Assembly: GCF_001659605.2 (NCBI RefSeq)
Contig: NC_035171.2
Location: forward strand, 1,247,050 to 1,311,049
Source of the DNA: Manihot esculenta
Taxonomy: Eukaryota; Streptophyta; Magnoliopsida; Malpighiales; Euphorbiaceae
Length of the DNA stretch: 64,000 nt
Reading direction: 5' to 3'
In this document: positions 44,611 through 55,826 of the stretch, in pieces
Numbering within the stretch: the stretch's first letter is position 1
Layout: each line of letters begins with the position of its first letter
Program-made: the position numbers and the translations under genes
Notes under the pieces: generated by a model
What the model was told of the DNA's origin: nothing
Databases searched by the model: none
What the model saw: only the letters and a program-made list of their open reading frames with translations

Positions 44611-47600
44611 TCAAAACAGATATGGATACTGCTGAAGCATCGACTCTCGCGTCTCCCAAGTACACTCTTCTAGATTATGGTGGTTCCACAGCACTTTCAC
44701 CATCGGAATCTCCTTGTTCCTTAGCTGTCTGATCTGCGTGTCCAGAATCCGCACTGGCTGCTCTATATAGGTGAGATCTGTAAGAATCTCCACCTCAGGC
44801 TCACTCAGAACCTGATTTGGATCTGACACAAACTGCTGGAGCATAGAAACATGAAATACCGGGTGAATTCTCTCCATAGAAGTAGGTAAATCCAGTTTAT
44901 ACGACACATTTCCGATCCTCTGCAAAATCTCAAAGGGTCCAATGTACCGTGGAGCTAATTTACCTTTCTTCTCAAAACGAAGTACTCCTTTCATTGGAGA
45001 CACTTTCAGCAATACCATACTACCTTCCTGAAACTCTAACTGTTTCCTGCGAACGTCTGCATAACTTTTCTGTCTACTCTGAGCTGTCCTGATTCTCTCT
45101 TTGATTATGGGCACCACTCTACTGGTAATCTCTACTAACTCTGGCCCTGCAAGTGCCTTCTCTCCTATCTCTTCCCAGCAAACAGGGGATCACTTCCTCC
45201 CATACAAAGCTTCATACGGAGCCATCCCGATGCTAGCATGATGGCTGTTATTGTAGGCAAACTCCACCAAAGGTAGATGCTGCCTCCAAGAACCGCCAAA
45301 GTCTAACACACACAGTCGAAGCATATCCTCTATGGTCTGGATGGTCCTCTCTGACTGTCCATCAGTCTGTGGGTGGAAAGCAGTGCTAAACTCTAATCTC
45401 GTGCCCATCGCACTCTGCAGACTTCGCCAAAATCTGGAGGTAAACTGAGGTCCTCTGTTTGAAACTATAGACACTGGAACTCCATGTAATCTCACTATCT
45501 CATCCAGATAGACCTGTGCCAACTTATCCACAGAATAGTTACTCCGAACTGGAAGAAAATGAGCAGATTTCGTGAGTCTGTCCACAATCACCCATATAGA
45601 ATCTATCCTGTTGGACGTTGCTGGTAAACCCACTATAAAATCCATAGCTATGTTCTCCCATTTCCACTTTGGAATCGGTAATGGGTTAAGCATTCCAGCT
45701 GGTTTTTGATGCTCTAGTTTCACCCTCTGGCAAACCTCACAAGCTGTCACAAACTGCGCCACTTCTTTCTTCATGGCTGGCCACCAATAAACTCTTTTCA
45801 GATCCTGGTACATCTTGATGGCTCCTGGGTGAACACTATACTTTGCATTATGAGCTTCCCTCATAATGTCTTCCTTCACACTGCCACGATCTGGTACACA
45901 AAGTCGACTCCCATAACGGAGGATCCCTTTGCTGTCAAATCAGAATTCTACACTGTTGCCTGACTGAACAGTCCTGGCAATTTTCATCAACTCTGGGTCC
46001 TCGTGCTGTCTCTGAGCTATCTGCTCCAGAAACACAGGTGTCACTCTCATCTGTGCTATCAACGCACCTGTACCAGATAACTCTAGCTGTAACCCCTCTT
46101 CTAAGAGCTTGTAAAGCTCCATCACGACTGGTCTCCGTTCTACTGCTATATGGGATAAACTGCCTAGTGACTTCCGGCTTAGGGCGTCTGCCACAACATT
46201 CGCCTTACCCGGATGATACTGGATCTTACAATCATAATCACTGAGCAATTCTACCCATCTTCTCTGCCTCAAATTCAGCTCTCTCTGACTCAAGATGTAC
46301 TGTAAACTCTTGTGATCAGTGAAGATCTCGCATTTAACCCCATAGAGGTAATGCCGCTACATCTTAAGTGCAAAGATAACTGCTGCCATCTCTAGGTCAT
46401 GGGTAGGGTAATTCAACTCGTGCTTCTTCAACTATCTAGAAGCATAAGCTATCACCCTATCACTCTACATCAAAACACAGCCCAATCCCACTCGAGATGC
46501 ATCACAGAACACTGTGAAATTCTCATTACTAACAGGCAGAGCTAACACTGGTGCTGTTGTCAATCTCCGCTTGAGCTCCTCAAAACTCTCTTCACATTGG
46601 TCTGACCAGACAAACTTCTGGTTCTTCTGAGTCAGTTTGGTCATAGGAGCCGCTATCTTTGAGAAGTCCTGAACGAACCTCCTGTAGTAACCTGCCAGTC
46701 CCAGAAAGCTTTTAATCTCAGTCACTGTAGTGGGTCTGGGCCAGTTAGCTACAACCTCTATCTTCTTGGGGTCTACCTCAATACCCTCTGCTGATACCAC
46801 ATGTCCCAAGAAGGAAATGCTCCGCAACCAAAACTCACACTTCGAGAACTTGGCATACAATCCATGCTCTCTCAGTGTCTGCAGAATTATCCTCAGATGC
46901 TGGGCATGCTCCTCTGCATCTCTGGAATACACTAAAATATCATCGATGAAAACAATGACAAAGTGATCCAGAAACTCACTGAAAACTCTATTCATGAGAT
47001 CCATGAATGCTGCAGGGGCGTTAGTCAACCCGAACGGCATCACTAAGAACTCATAATGCCCATATCTGGTCCTGAAAGCTGTTTTCGGCACATCTGCCTC
47101 TCTAACTCTCAACTGATGATACTCGGATCTTAGATCTATTTTCGAGAAACAACCTACTCCAGCTAGCTGGTCAAATAGATCATCAATCCTAGGTAGAGGA
47201 TACCTATTCTTGGTAGTGACCTTGTTCAACTGTCTGTAGTCAATACAAAGTCTGAGGGATCCATCCTTCTTTTTAACAAAGAGCACTGGAGCACCCCAAG
47301 GTGAGGTACTAGGGCGGATGAAACCCTTATCTACCAAATCCTGCAACTGTTCTTTCAACTCTTTTAACTCTGCTGGTGCCATCCTGTAGGGAGGAATAGA
47401 GATAGGTCTGGTACCTGGCAGCAATTCAATTTCAAACCCTATCTCCCTATCAGGTGGTAGTCCTGGCAAATCGTCTGGGAACACATCGAGGAACTCTCGG
47501 ACGACTGGTACTGCGGCTGGTTCCCTAACCTGACTGTCTAGCTCTCTCACATGAGCTAGAAACCCCTGACAACCCCTCCTAAGCAAACGACGAGCCTAAA

Positions 47601-49548
47601 GGGCTGAAATCATACCTCTGGGTGTACCTCTCTTGTCTCCTCTGAAGACACACTCTGACCCATCCTGGTCTCTGAGACTCACTAGCTTCTCTCTACAGTC
47701 CAAAGTAGCACTATATGTAGATAACCAATCCATCCCTAGAATGACATCAAAATCCGTCAAATCTAGAACCACAAGGTCAGCTGGAAGGTATCTACCCTCT
47801 GTAAATACTGGACTGAAACGACAGACTGACACTGCCACTGATGGGTCACATTTAGGTCCACTGACCCAGAGAGGATACTCTAACTCAGAACTGATCAAAC
47901 CCAATCTCTCTATGGCTCTCGAAGCAATAAAGGAATGAGAAGCACCGGGGTCCATCAACGCATACACATCTGAACACCCAATGATGAGATTACCTGACAC
48001 CACTGTGTTCGACGTGTTAGCCTCTTCTTGTGTCACAGTAAAAATCCGTGCTGGGGCTACCGGATTTCCACCTCGGGAACCTGCTGCTGAAGTAGAGGCT
48101 GCCCCTCTCCCTCTACCTCTGCCACTACTCTGAGGCATGACTGGCGCTGCTGGCTGAACAACTGGCTGTACCACACTGCCTGAACTCATCTGCTGGGATG
48201 GTGCAAAAGTCACCTGAGGACAATCCCGAGCAATATGCCCTTCCTGTCCACATCTAAAATAAGCTGTAGATCCCAACCGACAAACTCCGCCATGTGGTTT
48301 TCCGCATCTTCTGCAGACTGGAGCTGTGCCAGAGCTTGAGCCACTACCTATTCCCAGACCTGACTTGACTTTACTCCAGAACTTACTCTTTGTTCCTTTC
48401 GCTCTATCCCATCTCTTGCTGCCTGCGGCTGCTGAACTGGGGGCCTTAGAACCCGAAGCCTGTGCCTTTGACTGTTTCTGAATATTGGCACTCGCTTCCA
48501 TTTTCCTGGCTGCGTCCACTATCGTGTGGAAACTCTCCTTTTCTGCTGGAAGAATCAAGGAAGAATACCTGGGATGCAATCTCATAGTATATCTCCTTGC
48601 CTTCTTCTGATCAGTATCATAGGCTTGACCCACATACTGAAGCAAATCCAGGAACTTATCTGTGAATTCATCAACACTCATCTCATCTGTCTGTCGTAAC
48701 TGTTCAAACTCTATTACTTTCATTTCCCGAGAACTGTCAGGAAAAGCCCACCCTGCAAATTCATTGGCGAACTCTCCCCATGACATGCTATCTATTCTGG
48801 GCTCCACATAATTCTTGAACCATTCTCTAGCTTTCTTGCATTTTAATGTGAAACCTGCCATCTCAATGGCCCTACTATCATCAGCTCCCAATTCACTGGT
48901 TATCATCCTAACTGATCTGAGGTATTCAAATGGATCATCTCCCGTGTTGTATTTAGGAGCATCCAATTTCAAGTACTCCGTCATTTGTACTTTACCTCCA
49001 GATGAGCTAGGTTGATGTCTGTCAACAACAGGGACTACTGGTTCTGGTGGTGGTACTGGTTCATTTGGCTCTGGGTGTGCTGCACTTGGATGGGTAGGGG
49101 AAGATGGATACATAGGATATGGTGGGTAATAATGAGGATAAGGCATATATGGCATGTAAGGAAGATATGGGACAAAACTAGAGTACTCCGACATACCTTC
49201 CATCGGATACTCTGGATAGCCAAAACCTGAGGTCTGAGCGCCTCCCTGCGACTCTCCCATACCTTCCTCAAATCTGCCTATACCCATGCTAACATCTCTA
49301 GACTGGTCAATCTCCATAGCCTCCCTCCTTTCCTCTGATCTTTCTCCTCTCGCTGTACCTCTTCTGCTCTCGTCTACAGACCTTCTAGGGTCTATTGACG
49401 TACCTTCCCTGCTAGATCTCTGAGACCTTGCCCTTGGCAATGCAGGAGGACGAGCAGCTGTTCTCTCACTCTCTGGTGGGACTCCAGTCAATCGAGCTGA
49501 TCGACGAGTTCCTCTCATTTTAACTCTGGAAAACAAAGCATATAACAT
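44611..49548 (-). pseudogene. Gag-pol polyprotein of the chromovirus, six internal nonsense codons
   Basis: One reading frame runs from 49548 (or the second ATG at 49518) to a stop at 44611, broken only by in-frame stops at 47596, 46465, 46432, 46357 (all TAG), 45940 and 45190 (TGA). Domains in order: retrotransposon gag (about 48600-48900), CCHC knuckle (48215-48270; its first Cys is Tyr), retropepsin (ALMDPGASHSFI, VILGMDWL), RT (46465-47586; [25 protein letters not shown] at 46940-46951), RNase H (about 45950-46500; [16 protein letters not shown]), integrase (45190-45879; HHCC and catalytic core, second Asp changed to Asn at 45459-45457) and a chromodomain-like end (44611-44760). No frameshift found. 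It cannot be translated as one protein, so this copy is non-autonomous. Confidence 0.92.
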
Positions 49549-49720
49549 AGCACTTTAGCATATAAACATCACACATCAATAATGCACATGCATAACTCAT
49601 GGCATGAAATAGATAGGACTCAATACCCTATCCTAGTGGACATGATTTCCTATTGTGCTTGACCACTTCTAACCTCTATAAGCCCGACACTATCTCTATA
49701 GGTCCGATCATGTGAACCTA

Positions 49721-49734
49721 GGGCTCTGATACCA
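49721..49734 (-). other. Primer-binding site of the chromovirus (initiator Met tRNA)
   Basis: TGGTATCAGAGCCC on the minus strand, three bases inside the 5' LTR, matching the complement of the plant initiator tRNA-Met 3' end used by many Ty3/gypsy and copia elements. Confidence 0.9.
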
Positions 49735-49737
49735 ATC

Positions 49738-52009
49738 TGTAACGACCCCAAAATGGACCGTCATCGGCGCTAGGATTCAGGTCGGCTTAAGGCCACCAGA
49801 ACCCGTAGCAAGCCTGCTATACTCTCTGTGTACCTGTAAATCTCATACATGATCATACATTTCTGTGAAAATAAAAACTCTTTTCTCTGTACCAAGGCTT
49901 AACCTGTGCATGCACTATCTCTGTACTCTGTACTCTGTACTCTGTACCCCTGACTAGAGCTTGCTCTAGATGGGTTAACTCATACCTGTTAAGCCTGGTT
50001 TTTCACATATTCTGTAAAACATATACATATACAGATCATGTACATATCAACAGATTTACAACACAAACTACTAAGTCAAGCACATCTATAACTGTAAACA
50101 TACTTATTACATCTCTTTAACATTACATGTCCACTCTACACTATTATATTTCTCTTTTCTCTTTCTGTGTTCTGCTGACTTGCCCTGTACACTGTACACT
50201 GAACCTGCAAGACTGGGGTTAAGGGAGTGGGATGAGCTCTATAGCCCAGTGAGTAGAACAGTAAATCAATTCATTAAAATATGATCTCATGGAATGCGTC
50301 ATAACACAGACAATTCACATTAAGAGTAAACCTGTCACCACATAGTCTCAGTAACTCTGTGCCAGGGCATAGCATCGAGCACCTGGTCTTCCTGTCATAT
50401 ATGTATATGTGTATATAACACCACTGTACTTACCATTGCCAGGGCGTAGTCAAAGGCTCCTGGTCTTTACTATACCTGCCAGGGCGTAGTCAAAGGCTCC
50501 TGGACTTCTCTATACCTGCCAGGGCGTAGTCAAAGGCTCTTGGACTTCCTGTCTGAGACTATTGGATCATTCAGCATTTACCCACATCAACAATGTATTA
50601 TGCAATGCAACATATTCGTGGATACTAATGAAATCAACCTATTACAGAATCATGATGCATGAAATATGCTAAAACATTTCATTGGTCAGTTAAAATTAAG
50701 TTTAGTTCCACTCACCTCTGGCTATCTGGACTGACTAACTCTGCAGGCTCTGAAAACTCTGGAGCAGTACTCACTGCTGCTCTCTCTGGTTCCTCTGGTC
50801 TGTACCTATACAGATAGACTCATATGAGGGACCAAACTAGCTTATGAACAATTCTATTAAATTCCCCAAGAATCCTCTTAAACTCACTCTAATAACCATG
50901 CAAAGCATGCAAAGGAAAACTGGACAGAACACTTTCGGCGGCAGGTTCGGCGGCCGAAAGTCCTCTCCAGAGACGAAACTCAAGCACCTTCGGCGGCCGA
51001 ATCTCCACTTTTAGCTGTCGAACTCTTTCGGGGGCAAGTTTCAGAGGCCACAAGGCACTCTAGAGACGAAAGTCTCTAACCTTCGGCGGCACCTTCGGCG
51101 GTCGAACTTCCCTCCAGAGCCGAAAGTCCAAAAGCTCGGGGGCAAGCTTGGGCAGCCGAAGCCACCTCCTCTCTCCTCCTCAGGGGTTCGGCTGCCGAAT
51201 GTACCTTCGGCTGCCGAACCTGAGTTCATCAGCAGGGCAGAAACTTGCCCTGCCTCTCGCCAAATGCACCAAACTCCACTTCAACTGCACACCATACTTC
51301 CTCCACTTGCATACACTCATGTATATGCTCAAAGGGGTCAAAAACTACCTATAAACCCCAAACACACAACACAAACAACACAGAAACAAGCTTTATGCAC
51401 AAAATCATCAAAACCTCATAAATAACCCTATTCATGCAACTCTTTCCATCAACCCCATAAAACCTTCAGAAAACATAAAAACAAGCTCAGGATCTTCACT
51501 TACCTCTTGAAATCAAGAAGATGAACGATCCTAACGTGGAGTTTTGGAGCAACTTGCCTTTAAACTCTCCAAACTTCAAAACTTTGAGTGTTTAGCTTAA
51601 AACCTTCAAAGAATCATGAAAACTAAGTAAATCTTTGCATGATTTAATGAAAACATGAAGAAATACTCACAAAGGACAGAGTTTCACCTCAGAAGATAAA
51701 AGAAACGGTGCTCTGACCGCTTCAACCGACTGAGGCCATTTATAGGTGGCTGGCCAGACCACCTTCGGCGGCCAAACGTGAAACCGAAAGCCATGCATGT
51801 TCGGCGGCCGAACCTCAACTTCGGCGGCCGAACCTGGCTTTTCTGCCTTGGTTCATTTCACTCAAAAACTCATTTCCGTAAGCGTAAAACTTAATGAACA
51901 TCTCAAAACATTTTAGAAAAACATAAATCTAACCCTTCTAGAGACTTCCGACATCCCGGACTCCACCAGAAAGTAGAATTCCGATGCCGGACTCTAGCCG
52001 GGTATTACA
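49738..52009 (-). repeat. 5' LTR of the nested chromovirus
   Basis: 2,272 bp, TGTAAC...ATTACA, nearly identical to 42260-44532 including all internal repeats. The GGTCC target-site copy follows at 52010-52014. Confidence 0.95.
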
Positions 52010-52014
52010 GGTCC

Positions 52015-53640
52015 ACTATCTGTATAATTTCAACATTGCTCCCTTCTCCATTCCTTCTTCTATTCTTCCCCCTTCTGCTCATATGACCCTTAGTTCCTCC
52101 CATGATCATGTTGATCATCCCGCTGGAGCCATCATTCATTGGTCCCCCTATCTGTCTATGAGGTCTCTCTGCCACCGTGTTTTGTTGAGGTCTCTGCCCT
52201 TTCAGCTTCTTTACAAAGTTTCTGAAGTGCCCTCTCTTGATGAGCCTTTCTATCTCATTTATTAATTGGTAGCAATCATTAGTGTCATGGCCATGAGTCC
52301 TATGGTATTGGCAATACTTGTTCGGATCTCTTCTACTCGCATCGGCCTTCATGGGCTTAGGCCATTGTTTAAAGTCCTTGTCCTGAACAGCCACAAACAC
52401 CTCAGCCTTCAACACATTTAAGGGAGTGATTACCTTAGAGATTTAGGGTTGGTATGGTCTTTGTTCCTTTCTTTCCCACTGGTGCCTGTTCAATACCTTC
52501 GGCCCCCAATTTTACCTCCACTCCTACCTTTCAGGTCGTTTTTCTTCAACAGCCTTCCCTCTATCTCCTGCTTCCTGGGCGAATCTACTAATGGTTAAGG
52601 CGTCATCTTGCCTTATGTACTTCTCTGCACTTTTCATTAGCTCTACTAGGGTAGTGGGTGTCTTTCTACACAATGAGCCGAAAAACTCCAGGGAGGTGGT
52701 CCCTTTTTGCATGACTTTTACCGCTCTGGCCTCATCAAGCTTAGGGATCTGCAAAGCCTCCGAGTTGAACCTGGCTACGTACTCCCTTAGGGACTCATTT
52801 CTCCTTTGTCTAATCGTCTCTAGGCAGCTAGTCTTTCTCTCTGCCGAGACCCTAGCAATGAACCTGCTGATAAAAACACTAGTTAGGTCCATGAAGCTTT
52901 TAATACTCGTTGCTTCCAGGCTATTAAACCATGCTCGTGCTGGTTCGGTGAAAGTGGTAGGAAAGGCCTTGCACATCAGAGCATCAGAGTGGGTCTGAAG
53001 CTCCACAAACATCTTGTAGGTCAAGACATGCTCCCGAAGGTTCCCCATGCCATGATATGCGGCCATTGACGACATCATGAAATTTTTAGAAATAGTTTCT
53101 TGTTGTACCCATCTCATGAACGGGGATGAGGTTGGTAGCAAGGGGCTACTGTTTTCTTGTGTCCCCCAGTTCTGCTAGGAGCTGCTCTTTCAGCCTCTCC
53201 AATTTTTGATCTACGTCCGTCTCTTTTCTTCTTGGCCGCTTCTCTAGGTGATAATTTCTCTCCAACTCTTCACTTTCTGATCTTCCTAGTGGCTCAGAAT
53301 AATAGCTTTTGGCTTTGTTGTTCTCAATAAGCTCCTTTACCACTTAGCCCCTTGCTATAGCCACAGGCTCATTTCTCCTACTGTCCTCTCCATCTCCTTC
53401 ACCTGTCCTCTTGCTGCTTTGTTGAGAGATTTGGTGGTTCAAAGAAGGTTGGGGTTTATTAACATTGAATCCTTCAGCTACGGTTAGTATATTCAATGGG
53501 GTATTGAGTCCCTTTCGCTGCAACATTTGTCCCATTTATTGGGCAGTGTTTTAGAGTTGAAGAGCCATATTTTGTAGCTCTTGGTTAGACAAGGTGGGTT
53601 TAGGCACGGTCCCTACCGAGCTCGGCAAGAGATTGAATAA
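52015..53640 (-). pseudogene. gag of the Tat-like element, decayed
   Basis: Minus-strand open pieces: 53535-53344, 53343-53146 (Lys/Glu-rich), 53141-52524 (Retrotrans_gag domain: MKMFVELQTHSDAL-like start, CKAFPTTFTEPARAWFNSLE, SFMDLTSVFISRFIA, RRNESLREYVARFNSEAL) and 52415-52005 (YCQYHRTHGHDTNDCYQLIN, RHGHFRNFV-like). The first two share a frame and are separated by one stop; a shift follows near 53141. The CxxH...HDTxDC pattern and the gag order match Tat/Athila gypsy elements. The frame then runs into the nested element at 52014. Confidence 0.8.
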
Positions 53641-53835
53641 TATGGGTGGCTGGTTCAATGGGGCTGTGGGGCTGGAAAATGAAAACTGTTGTCCTTTCTG
53701 ACACTGCTCAAGTCATTTGGAGTATTTTGGGTGTGGTTTTCGCCATGATTGGCTATGTGAATCTTAATGGGTATGATGAGGATGAGAACTTTAGTGATAA
53801 AAAGATCTTCCTTCGTTCCCACAGACAGCTCCAAT

Positions 53836-54257
53836 TGATAAGCTGAGATCCAATAGAGGGTAGGATTAGAGTATGTGTATGTAAGTTTAGTCTCATTTGC
53901 TCCCTCTCCTCCCCTTTATCTCTTTTCTTTTTTTTTTTTTTTATCTTTTTATGACGTATAACCGTCGTCCTATATCCCTATTATTTCCGCGCGGGACTAT
54001 ACGTATAGACGTACTGCCCCCTTTTCCATTGTTAGATGGCCATTTAATAGCCTTCAACATCGCAGATACGATTTTGGACGCTCGGGGGTCAGCTGCTTCG
54101 CGTATCCATCATCTCTTGTGAGATGGATCTCTTTCTCATGGGTCTATTCCTTGTTGAGTCCGGCATGCCCGAATTAAATATGGACTGCATAGTTGGCTAT
54201 GATTTGGCCTTTTAATATGGGCCTGACCACCCCGAATATGAGGGCTAACGGTTATAA
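53836..54257 (-). repeat. 5' LTR of the Tat-like element (copy B)
   Basis: Starts TTGATAAGCTGAG on the plus strand and ends around GGTTATAA. Homologous along its length to 39357-39841 and to the extra copy at 54852-55414. The tRNA-primer-like region sits just left of it. Confidence 0.7.
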
Positions 54258-54816
54258 CTCCTATATATTCACGTAAAAATTTTTTAGCATGTGTAAAATA
54301 TAATTTTTTTTTATAACAAAACAAAAGATTTATTCCTAGAATAAAAAGAAAATATAATAAAAGAGGAAAAAATGAATTTTTTATAAAAGAATGAAAGATA
54401 TGTAATTCCATTCTCGGCTATGGAAATGACATGCTACCATCCAGTATAAAAAAATTAATAATTTTGCGATAATTAAGGATATTATAATAGAAAATTGAAA
54501 GTTAATTATTTCTTAATCAAGTTTTATAACTTAATCGGGCTGCTTTGACAACCCATAAATTAAATTAGCAATTTTATCAATTTGTAATTAACTTGCACGT
54601 TTTTGAGGTCATCAAAAAATAAACAAACATAAAAAAAAAAAAAAACATGAAGTCATGTCCTTATAAAATATCATACAAAATTAAAGATGGCAATAAGCTT
54701 AAGTTCCTATATTAATTTCTTGATTTTTGGTTCAAGTCTTCTCATCTCAACTACTAGCCAAACTCATCTATGATGTCCAGAGAACCGTGTTGCCTTGTTC
54801 ATATTTGGAGATTCAT
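54258..54816 (+). pseudogene. Truncated GDSL lipase copy (promoter and start of exon 1), duplication unit 1
   Basis: About 430 bp of AT-rich upstream sequence followed by an ATG at 54687 (MAISLSSYINFL), a signal-peptide-like stretch with one TGA, then VALFIFGDS. Homology to a GDSL gene stops at GGAGATTCAT (54816), inside block I, where sequence of the Tat-like element's primer-site region begins. The same promoter and exon start recur at 55415-55960. Confidence 0.8.
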
Positions 54817-55414
54817 CTTTATCTTTCTTTGTTCCTACAGACGGCGCCAATTCATAAGTTGAGATCTAATAAAAGGTAAGATTAGAATATATGTGTGTGA
54901 GTTTAGTCTCGTTTACTCTCTCTCCTTCCATTTATCCCTTTCCTTTTTTTTTTATCTTTTTATAACGTATAACCGTCATCCTATACCCCTAGGCTATATG
55001 TGTGTGAGTTTAGTCTCGTTTGCTCTCTCTCCTCTCCTTTATCTTTTTTTTTTTAATTTTTTTTAATGTATAACCGTCGTCTTATACTCTTACACTCTGT
55101 CATTTCCGCGCAGGACTATATGTACGAACGTTCTATCCCATTCCCATCGTCAGACGGCTATTTAATACCCTTCAATATCACGCAGATACGATTCCGAACA
55201 CTTGAGGGTTAGATGCTTTGCGTATCCATCACCTCTAGTGGGATGGACCTCTTTCTCATGAGTCTGTTTCTTGTTGAGTCTATCCTGTCCGAATCAAATC
55301 CGGACTGCATACTAGTAGTCTGGCTTAGCCTGCACATTAGATTTGGATGGTCTATGACTTAGCTTTTCAATATGGGCCTGACCGCGGCCAAGTATAAGAA
55401 TCCAGCAGTTATCT
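54817..55414 (-). repeat. Extra Tat-like LTR (copy C) with primer-site remnant
   Basis: 54817-54851 is element-internal sequence (GTTCCTACAGACGGCGCCAA; less decayed than beside copy B). An LTR follows at 54852-55414. It has an internal duplication: about 100 bp near 54887-54985 (TGTGTGAGTTTAGTCTCGTT to TAACCGTC) recurs at 54996-55080. Confidence 0.7.
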
Positions 55415-55826
55415 ATTTCTATATATTCACGTAAAAAAATTTTAGTAGTAAAACAAAAGATTTAGTCGTAGAATTAAAAGAAAATATAATAAAAGAGGAG
55501 AAAATAAATTTTTTTATAAGAGAATGAAATATATGTAATTCCAATCTCGGCTATGGAAATGACATGCTACCATCCACTATAAAAAATTTAATAATTTTGC
55601 GATAATTAAGGAAATTATAATAGAAAATTGAAAGTTAATTATTTCTTAATCAAATTTTATAACTTAATCGGGCTGCTTTGACAACCCATAAATTAAATTA
55701 GCAATCTTATCAATTTGTAATTAACTTGCACGTTTTTGAGGTCATCAAAAAATAAACAAACATAAAAAAAAAACATGAAGTCATGTCCTTATAACATGAT
55801 CATCAGAATATCATACAAAATTAAAG

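Larger units (their letters stand above)
42260..52009 (-). mobile_element. Full-length Ty3/gypsy chromovirus (Tekay/Del-like), nested, minus strand
   Basis: 9,750 bp from TGTAACGACCCC to GGGTATTACA, flanked by a perfect 5-bp duplication GGTCC (42255-42259 and 52010-52014). Two 2.27-kb LTRs flank the internal region. The primer-binding site is TGGTATCAGAGCCC (minus strand, 49734-49721), which pairs with initiator Met tRNA, three bases from the 5' LTR. The polypurine tract AAGGGGGGGAGAA (44545-44533) abuts the 3' LTR. Order of the polyprotein is gag, protease, RT, RNase H, integrase, chromodomain-like end: Ty3/gypsy order. Long LTRs and the C-terminal chromodomain-like sequence suggest the Tekay/Del clade. 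It interrupts the Tat-like element between its gag and protease regions. Confidence 0.93.
39357..54257 (-). mobile_element. Decayed Tat-like Ty3/gypsy retrotransposon, minus strand, interrupted by a nested element
   Basis: Bounded by related LTRs at 39357-39841 (3' LTR) and 53836-54257 (5' LTR). Inside, read on the minus strand: a degenerate primer-site region next to the right LTR (TTGGAGCTGTCTGTGGGAA, 53815-53835, close to the GGCGCCGTCTGTGGG seen beside many Tat LTRs), gag, a protease region, then an ORF in the opposite orientation, then the left LTR with a purine-rich TAAAGGGGCAC beside it. No reverse transcriptase, RNase H or integrase of this element is recognisable. Without the nested insertion (42260-52009) it is about 5.1 kb. 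A target-site duplication is unclear (ACTTC left, ACTCC right at best). Clade assignment rests on the layout. Confidence 0.7.

Noticed and set aside
53646..53846. Plus-strand 66-aa open frame next to LTR B
   Set aside because: Lies in the untranslated leader of the element, opposite strand, and runs into the LTR.
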